From Hypericum androsaemum (lineage: Eukaryota > Streptophyta > Magnoliopsida > Malpighiales > Hypericaceae): DNA of 64,000 nucleotides. Each line of letters starts with the position of its first letter. Position 1 is the stretch's first letter. A program made the position numbers and the translations under genes. Below are positions 56,856 to 64,000 of the stretch, one piece after another. The stretch covers positions 16,443,912-16,507,911 of the forward strand of contig OZ023188.1 in NCBI GenBank assembly GCA_963995505.1, in the 5' to 3' direction. Under the pieces are notes generated by a model. That model did no database searches. It worked only from the letters and a program-made list of their open reading frames with translations, and was not told where the DNA came from.

Positions 56856-57425
56856 TTGATACAAGATTCGATGGCTACTGGAGAAATGTATCTGAACTTC
56901 TGTGCAACGGAACTTCGACAAAAGGTTCTGAAGCGCAGTTTACTGCTGCGAGTGCCTAAGGATGACATGTATGTCATCGTTGAGCATATCGAGGCTGTTC
57001 ACCGGGAGATGCAAGACTGCATCTGGGCCGGAGGTTATAATTATGGAGGGGACTGACCCTCCATGTTTCGAGACCTCCTGGTCATGCTGAAGATCCAAGA
57101 AGATATGTGTATCTTCTCGGAACCCGAGATCAATACCCATAGAGATGCTCGCTATGGTCTGATCCACTATCTCGAGAAGAGGGGTCTTCTCAGAGAAATG
57201 ATACCTTCTCCCGTCCTTGAGCTACGAAGCGGTTTGATCTTGAACCGCTACATCGCTAAGGAGTGCCATTACAATTTTTCTCCGCTCCTGGTCATCTGGA
57301 TTATGGATTCGATCCCAGTTCCGGTGGTGAACTTGGAACTTTTCATAGGATCGTCCTCGGACCCGGATCCAGATATGTATCTGAATTCTCCTACCGGATC
57401 GCCTGGACACCCGATCCCCATGTGA
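56856..57425 (+). pseudogene. Unknown leader ORF between LTR and gag, one stop
   Basis: One frame runs from 56856 to 57425 with a single TGA at 57054-57056; without it the product would be about 189 residues. The first part reads MATGEMYLNFCATELRQKV, with VPKDDMYVIVEHIEAVHREM later. The second has MFRDLLVMLKIQEDMC, DARYGLIHYLEKRGLL and an acidic, Pro/Ser-rich end (SSDPDPDMYLNSPTGSPGH). It has no similarity that I recognise to gag, pol or env-like proteins. Standard copia elements have no gene here. It could be a captured host fragment or a lineage-specific accessory ORF. Confidence 0.5.
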
Positions 57426-57797
57426 TTACATGTTATGTTTAACTGTCCCCATATACATATGTTGTTTTTGGGGAAATTTTGTACAATAGGTTAAGACCTT
57501 GTCTAAGTTTATTATGTGCGTGTAAACTCAGAATGTACAAATGTATATGTAATGAGTGTAATTAAACAAAGATGTTTGTTTAGTTGCTACCACTTGAGTT
57601 TACTATCGATGAACTTTAAACGGTTGAAGTTTAAAATTAATACTTGAATGGTGAGGGGAAGCATGCCCGCGACCCACTTCAATTTTGAGGTTAATCAAGG
57701 ACTTCGTATCGTTAAAAGTTATGAGTGTTCAGTAAATTGAATCATATTGCCAAATCAAATTTATAATATGTTCTCATATTAAAAATTCCCTATAGAA

Positions 57798-60700
57798 ATG
57801 TCAGCTGCTTCTAGATCTATCATAGCTGAGTTAAACCGTGAGTTAAAACTCAACGGTGAAAACTATGAGAATTGGAGCATGAAAATTCAATTTGTGCTTG
57901 AGGAACAAGAAGTTCTGGAGAACATATATGTGATAATGGATGAGCCTGAAGAAGGCACAACTGCTCAACATAAGCGAGACAAAGAAGCTTATGTTATTTG
58001 GAAGAGAAAGAACACTACAGCCCGATTGATTTTGTTAAGTTCGATGATGGATGATGTCACCCGATAATTTCGCGTGTATGACTATGTGAAAGAGTTATGG
58101 GACGCTCTCAAACAAAAATTTGGAAAGCTTTCAGTGTCAAAGCTGCGTGCTTTGACCATAAGGTTTGACACCTTTAAGAAGCGTCTGGAGCTTACCATGA
58201 GGAAACACTTGAGAGTGATGTCTAACATGATCAGTGAACTGGCAGAGGCTGGTCACAAACTTAGCAACGAGCAGCAGATTCAAGCTACCATCCGTTCACC
58301 AAGTTGGGAACAGATGAAGATGAATCTTATCCATTCCGACCATTTGGTAACATTTGATGATGTTGCCAGACACCTTGAGCTGGAGGAGGATCGCCTCCTA
58401 GCTATGAAATCCCACCCTGAAGCCCATTCGACTAGTTTAACTGGGAGTGGAGGGAAAAAGAAGAAAGGTAAAGGGAAGGGTAAGTGTAAGTGTAAAGAAA
58501 CTCCAAAGGCTGAAAACCATGGAACCAAGTTGGATGGCTCCAAGGCTAAAAAGAAAAAGCGGTTTAACATTTCAAAAGTGAAATATTTTAACTGTCAATT
58601 AAAGGGACATTTTGCAAAAGATTGCAAGATGCCCAAGCAGGTACACCTAAACTCAAGTGTGAGTAAGTTGTATGTATCCTCTTGTACCCTTCTAAATGAG
58701 TCACATTCTATGTGGGTGATTGATTCAGGAGCGACAGACCATGTAGCTAGAGACCGTTGTTCGTTCGTTGAATACAGGCGGTTGTCGGCTAGAGCAAAAA
58801 CTATTTTTGTCGGTAACAACTCGTGCGTGGATGTGAAAGGCCTGGGCACTTGTAAATTGCACCTTCGTGGTGGTCGTGCCATTCTTTGATATGATGTGTT
58901 ATTTGCTCCAGATATTCGAAGGAACCTGATCTCAGTGTCGGCCTTAATGTCTTTAGGTTTTCGGTTGTCGTTTAAGGACGACACCGTTAGATTATTTTTG
59001 GATGATGCCAATTTTGGCATTCGATATATATCGGAAGGTTTTTTAATTCTAGATATTGATCCTTGTGAAAAAAATTTATTAGTCACTAGTTCGAACTCAT
59101 CGGAAGATGATATTAAACTATGGCATTTTAGACTAGGCCATATCGGTCATGATCGTTTAAACCATCTAGCTAAGGCAGAACTACTGAGAAATGTAGAGAA
59201 ATCTTTATTACCCAGATGCGTATCCTATCTAGAAGGGAAAAGCACAAGGAAACCTTTCGATACTGGGGCTAGAGCCGAATTTCCACTACAATTAGTCCAT
59301 TCTGACATATGTGGTCCAATGAACGTGAGGGTAAGGTATGGAGCATATTACTTCATCACCTTCATTGACGACTATACTAGATATGGTCTGATATATCTGA
59401 TTTCTCACAAGTCTGCAGCCTTAAACTGTTTCATGACATACATGCATTTTGTTGAGAATCAGAAGGACAGAAAGATAAAGGCCTTGCGAACTGATCATGG
59501 CCGTGAATATCTTTCAGATGAGTTCAAAGCTCTATGCATTGGAAAAAGGATTGAACATCAGTTGTCCATTCCCTATACACCCCAACAAAATGGGGTTGCT
59601 GAAAGAAGGAATAGAACCCTTCTTGACATGGTTAGATCGATGATGGTAGAGGCAAGTTGCCTATATCATTATATGCAGATGCGCTCCTGACTGCCGCATA
59701 CGTTCTAAACCGTGTTCCCTCCAAGCCTGTTACAGCCACTCCTTATGAAATGTGGACAAATCAGAAACCCGATCTATCCTATTTTAAGCCATGGGGGTAT
59801 GCGTCCTATGTCCATTCTACCTCAAGTACTTTCGGTAAACTAGGACCGAGAGGTAGAAAAAGTATCTTTATAAGATACCCAGAGGTATCTAAAGGGTGCG
59901 TGTTCGTAGGTGAACTGGACGATAGACATGTAACAGAATTTGAATCACGCGATGCCACGTTTTTGGAAAATGAATTTCCAAAGTTGAGGGAGGTTAGTAA
60001 TGATCTTACCCTCTATGAGACAGATGAACCAGAATCATCTGGATCACTTCTTTTGAGTGGGAGAATTGAGGAGGAAGATAGAGATTTTTCAACTCAAAAT
60101 AATCCAGAAGGTCGTGATCTGAGTCCTGAAAGGGAGGTAATTCCTTATTCCAGTGGGAGTACGGTATTTCTACCCAGTGGGAGTGCGATTCCTGGATATG
60201 ATGAATATATGAGAGATGTTTATCAAAACCGAGAATATCGTAGGTCTAGTAGAACTAGCATACCACGCCGACGATTTGACATCGAAGGCGAGGCTAATGC
60301 ATTCTTGGTATCACTAAAGAAATTTGGTGATCCAAGTAAAATTCTTCTGGCCATCCTACAGGATGAAGATGAGCCAAAGAATGTATCTGGAGTTTTTTCA
60401 TCTCCAAAATGAACTGAATGGATGAATGCAATGGAAGAAGAAATGTCTTCTATGATCAAAAACCAGGTTTGGGATCTGGTCGACCTACCTAAGGGGCATA
60501 GGGCAATTGGAAATAAGTGGATTCTCAAAATCAAGCGCAATGCAGATGGCAGTATCGAAAGATACAAAGCGCGTTTGGTTACCCAAGGGCTCAAACAACA
60601 GGCTGGGATAGACTACGAGGATTCTTTTGCACGTGTTGTTAGATTTACGTCAATTAGGGTCATTTTAGCTATGGTTGCTAACATGAATCTAGAATTATAT

Positions 60701-61939
60701 CAAATGGATGTAAAGACTGCTTTTCTCCACGGAGAATTGGATGAAGAAATCTACATGATTCAGCCTGAGGGCTACATTCAAAAAGGCTGCGAACACAAAG
60801 TTTGCAAATTGAATAAATCAATTTATGGCCTTAAGTAGTCGTCTAGACAGTGGTATATTCGCTTTCATAATACGATCATGGCGCATGATTTTATAATGAT
60901 AGACGAAGATCACTGCGTGTATGTTAAGCGATCAGGAAAGAAGTTTGTTATCATCACTTTGTATATTGATGACATACTTTTAGCTGAAAATGACATGGAA
61001 TTTCTTGTCGAAATCAAAGATTGGTTATCTTCCAACTTTGAAATGAAAGACATGGGTGAAGCGGATTACATACTCGGAGTTAAGATTTCAAGAAATCGTT
61101 CGAAAAAAATAGTGTCTCTTTCACAAGAGACATATATTCGCATAGTAGTAGAACATTTCAAATGTGATCACAGTAACCCAAAGTACGTCCCATTGGTTAA
61201 AGGTCATAATTTGGGTAAGGACATGTGCCAAAAAATAGCTAAACAATATGGGGACATGGAGAAGATTCCTTATGCCAACGTAGTTGGATGCCTAATGTAC
61301 GCAATGTTGTGTACCATACCTGATATTTGCTATGCTGTTGGGATAGCAAGCAGATATCAGTCTGATCCAGGCAGTGCTCACTGGAAGACTGTCAAAGGGA
61401 TTTTGAAATGTTTGAACACTACTGCAGAATAATCCTTGTGCTATCAAGGGCATGACCTGATACTGAGTGGCTATACTGATGCTGATTGGGGAGGCGACAT
61501 GGATACGAAAAAGGCTACATCTGGATTCGCTTTCTTGTTGGGCGGGGGTGCTATCTCCTGGAGCAGTAAGAAGCAAACCTGTGTATCCCTGTCAACAATG
61601 GAAGCAGAATATGTAGCTTCAGCTCATGCTGCACAAGAAGCGGTATGGTTGAAGAGATTCTTAAGTCATCTCTCCCTGATCAACTCGACGAAGCCCGTGA
61701 GTTTATTCTGTGACAACCAGGCAGCTATAACATATGCTAAGGATCCTAGATTCCATAGCAGGGCTAAGCATATAGATATTAAATTTTACTTTGTTAGAAG
61801 TTTAGTAAAATATAAAGAACTGTGTATGAAATACATATCTACACAAGATATGGCCGCAGATCCAATGACTAAAGTATTACCTCGAGAAGTGTTCAAGAAA
61901 TATGTTAAGTCACTGGGTTTACAATGGTTTCATTTGTAA
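57798..61939 (+). pseudogene. Copia gag-pol polyprotein, five stops and one frameshift
   Basis: In order: UBN2-type gag (57798 to about 58560); a zinc knuckle with the first Cys replaced by Phe (FNCQLKGHFAKDC); protease with VIDSGATDHV (58719-58748); integrase zinc finger (HFRLGHIGHDRL) and DDE core (VHSDICGP, LRTDHGREY, PQQNGVAERRNRTL, about 59110-59640); RT (QVWDLVDLP, YKARLVTQG, YQMDVKTAFLHGELDEE, catalytic YIDDIL at about 60963); RNase H (GYTDADWGGD, STMEAEYVA, DNQAAI). Premature stops end at 58067, 58889, 60412, 60838 and 61432. A frameshift lies between about 59650 and 59690, just after the integrase core. In the undamaged state this is a single-ORF copia polyprotein of about 1,380 residues. 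It cannot make an active product as written. The copia lineage is not assigned. Confidence 0.95.
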
Positions 61940-62871
61940 TCCAATTAGTTGGAATAAAGGAGTTTTATTTGACAATATGAGTTAATTATGAAATATGTTG
62001 GACAGAGAAGTAGCCCACTCACACGGGTATTTACCTCAGTAGGAGTCAAGAAATTGATTCCTAGATGAGATGAGGCAGTTATTGGACATTCATAAGTGCA
62101 TGTCCTATAACGGAATGCCGTCTTGCTCAAGAGCAAGTTTTCTTATGGGATGCAGGAATAAGTTGCTGCATTTGGATTTTCTACAATCCATATGATAAGA
62201 TATAAGTAGAACTTATCATACTATCTGTCCTATTAGCCTAGAGTTAAGCTAAGGCTAATACTCTAGTATGGTGTTAAATGACATGTGTTCCTTTAAAAAA
62301 GAATGTACACTGTAACACGTGATCAATATCATGTGTGCTATTCGACCACTGGATGGGATAAAAATATTGAGTGATTTTACAATCCCTGATGTGAGACCAA
62401 TTTTCGAGAACTGTGATTCCCGAAACCTACCCTTAAGATCCTAAACGTATTCTGGAAGTATGGTCCAGTGCTGCTAGCTTGGAAAGTTCATGAAAAGGTT
62501 ATGGCACAGCGATTCGACCTGGCAGGGCTGACCAGAAAAGCAGGCTGTATCATTATGAAAGTAATATAATTAAGGGAGAAGGAACTATGTTCATCACATT
62601 CTGAGTTTCGTGGTTCAGGTGCACCAATTGTATTGAAAAGTACAATAGTGAACCCGAATATAATTGTTTGAAATCACTAATGTGAACAATGAAATGTGAC
62701 ATGAGTCCTGGGGTAATAGCATGCATTATATAAGAAGGTTGTCAAGATGCTACTATTTAAGTAGTCTGAGTGTCCGTGCTCTTGAATTTATCTTAACACA
62801 CTCGACGTATGCTAGTCGCACGAAATCCTTTAAAGAAATCTGATAGCTGTTGATCAAGGTCAATAATAATT
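61940..62871 (+). other. Copia 3' non-coding region
   Basis: Between the end of RNase H and the purine tract. No open frame of note and no recognised domain; unusually long for a copia element. Confidence 0.6.
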
Positions 62872-62881
62872 GAATGGGAGA
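62872..62881 (+). other. Polypurine tract
   Basis: GAATGGGAGA directly abuts the 3' LTR, the expected site of plus-strand DNA priming. Confidence 0.75.
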
Positions 62882-63545
62882 TGTTGGACCTAAAGGCCCA
62901 ATCAGGCAATTATTATTGAGCCTGATTGGGCCTGGCCCATCGGGCCCAAATTTTTGGTGGAATGGGCCAGTCAACCCGAGTTGACCAGCCCGAGGCCGCA
63001 CAAGTGCCATGTCAGCGTGACGTGGTGCTGACGCAGTTGTCGCAAGAGTTGGTGGCCCAGTGGCACGTTGACGTGGCGCCATGTGACAAAGCTAGGGGTT
63101 AGCTTTGCCACGTGGTGGACACGCGGCCCGAAGTGCCACGTGGCGGACATGCGGTCTGAAGTGCCACGTGGCGGACATGTGGCCTACAAGTGCCACGTGG
63201 CTGCCATGCACGCCACGTGGCACGTTCTGGTTGTCCTGGTTTCCCTATAAAAAGGAAAATCTGGCTGAACCAATCTGTAAGTTTTCCCACAACCACTCAA
63301 CAAGAAAGAAAAACTCTGGAATAGTCCCTGAGTTTTGATCAGATTTTCAATAGAGAAAATCTCGTGAAAATCAATTACGAATCCGTTATAACGTGATCGT
63401 AATTCGACTGGCACGAAGACATTGTGAACACGAACCTGTGGACCTCTTGCTTCAACAAGTAAGTGATTTATTTTTAACGAATTAGTTTGTTAATTAATCG
63501 AGTTTTAATATGTAATTACTCGTTAATTACGCGTTAAAACCATCA
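62882..63545 (+). repeat. 3' LTR of the copia element
   Basis: 664 bp from TGTTGGACC to AAAACCATCA; TATAAAAA at 63246-63253. It differs from the 5' LTR mostly by C/T and G/A changes, many at CG or CNG sites, as expected from decay of methylated DNA. Confidence 0.95.
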
Positions 63546-63550
63546 CCCAT

Positions 63551-64000
63551 GAAATCTCTCTGAATGTATATATAAGAAATTAAATGCCATTTTGTACAAT
63601 TTCCTGTTGGCGATGTTTACTTTGTACCGTATTTTTTATGCGAACATAATATGCTTCTATTTCGGCTCTTTTTTCTTTGGGTGAATTCTATCAACGGTGG
63701 TTCTTATATCAGTTGAGAATATATTTTACGATTGATCTTTCAATAAGATTTATAAGAAGACATTAATCAATAAAATCTATAAGAACAGAAATCTTGATCA
63801 TAAAATTGTCTTTATAAAAATTTAATATATTTAGTGTAATTGTGTATACATTAAAGATTCAGTTGGCGTGTGCTATGCACGAGGCCAGATGGGGTCCCTT
63901 TTTTCAACGTTTTATTTTAGTAGTCACGCGCTACGTTACTGCCCTTTTCTGTAGAAAGCTCAAAAGTTGCTATTAGCTCGAAACTTGGAAAAAAAATTTA
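63551..64000. other. Resumed 3' flank of CEP-C'
   Basis: Picks up the unit 1 sequence from about 28575 onward (ATCTCTCTGAATGTATATAT). Still collinear at the window edge. Confidence 0.85.

Larger units (their letters stand above)
55174..63545 (+). mobile_element. Ty1/copia LTR retrotransposon, complete but inactive
   Basis: 8372 bp with 5-bp target duplication CCCAT (55169-55173 and 63546-63550), LTRs of 662 and 664 bp with TG/CA ends, primer site, gag-pol remnant in the copia order (gag, protease, integrase, RT, RNase H) and a purine tract. The LTRs differ at very roughly one base in eleven by eye, so it is not a recent insertion. The unit 1 site is empty (near 28570). It has a 1.96-kb leader before gag and a 0.94-kb non-coding stretch after RNase H, both longer than usual. 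Confidence 0.95.
30345..64000 (+). repeat. Segmental duplication unit 2 (CEP-A', B', C')
   Basis: Collinear with 6430-29020 and running to the window edge, so it may continue beyond. Private insertions: 30540-33484, 34478-36515, 38235-38345, 40146-40706, 42580-43203, 44378-45866, 46129-46221, 47796-48197, 49736-49918, 51099-52972, 54373-54554 and 55174-63545. These explain most of the extra length. Confidence 0.9.

Overview
The window is a piece of flowering-plant (probably eudicot) nuclear DNA. It is AT-rich and gene-poor, full of plant-type transposable elements, and its only intact cellular genes encode small secreted peptide precursors. I cannot name the species. No bacterial, organellar or viral gene set is present.

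The core is a cluster of seven C-TERMINALLY ENCODED PEPTIDE (CEP) precursor genes, all on the + strand and all apparently intronless. The first (4393-4686, here CEP-1) stands alone. The other six are three paralogue types in the order A-B-C, then again A'-B'-C': A 6789, B 17637, C 28119; A' 33543, B' 42122, C' 54707. Non-coding DNA between the genes is collinear too, so this is a tandem segmental duplication. Unit 1 is about 6430-29020. Unit 2 is about 30345 to the window edge and is longer because it took more insertions. Each precursor has an N-terminal signal peptide, a variable prodomain and one (A, C, CEP-1) or two (B) copies of the 15-residue CEP motif near the C terminus. Known CEPs are proline-hydroxylated apoplastic hormones read by CEPR-type leucine-rich-repeat receptor kinases; they report nitrogen status and control root architecture. 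Types A, B and C probably give distinct mature peptides.

The second set is decaying or diverging. A' lost its stop codon (35 extra codons) and has a LINE inserted between its TATA box and its start codon. C' has lost two glycines of the hormone motif. B' keeps both motifs. In set 1, gene B has a solo LTR just upstream and an altered TATA box.

The rest is mobile DNA: a complete but dead Ty1/copia element (55174-63545; 5-bp target duplication, both LTRs, PBS, PPT, gag-pol with five stops and one frameshift) with an unusually long leader holding an unknown ORF; solo LTRs (16623-17461, 51099-52972); TRIMs shared by both units; LINE fragments (23308-24214, 30540-33484, 34478-36515); an ORF1-only LINE derivative (8432-10877); a Cassandra-type 5S-bearing TRIM remnant inside a LINE; tRNA-derived SINEs; and TIR/foldback elements of MULE, hAT and pogo type. 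Comparing the units gives empty and filled sites for many of these, so the window records its own insertion history.

All calls are from reading sequence by eye. Boundaries given with target-site duplications are good to a base or two; others are approximate.
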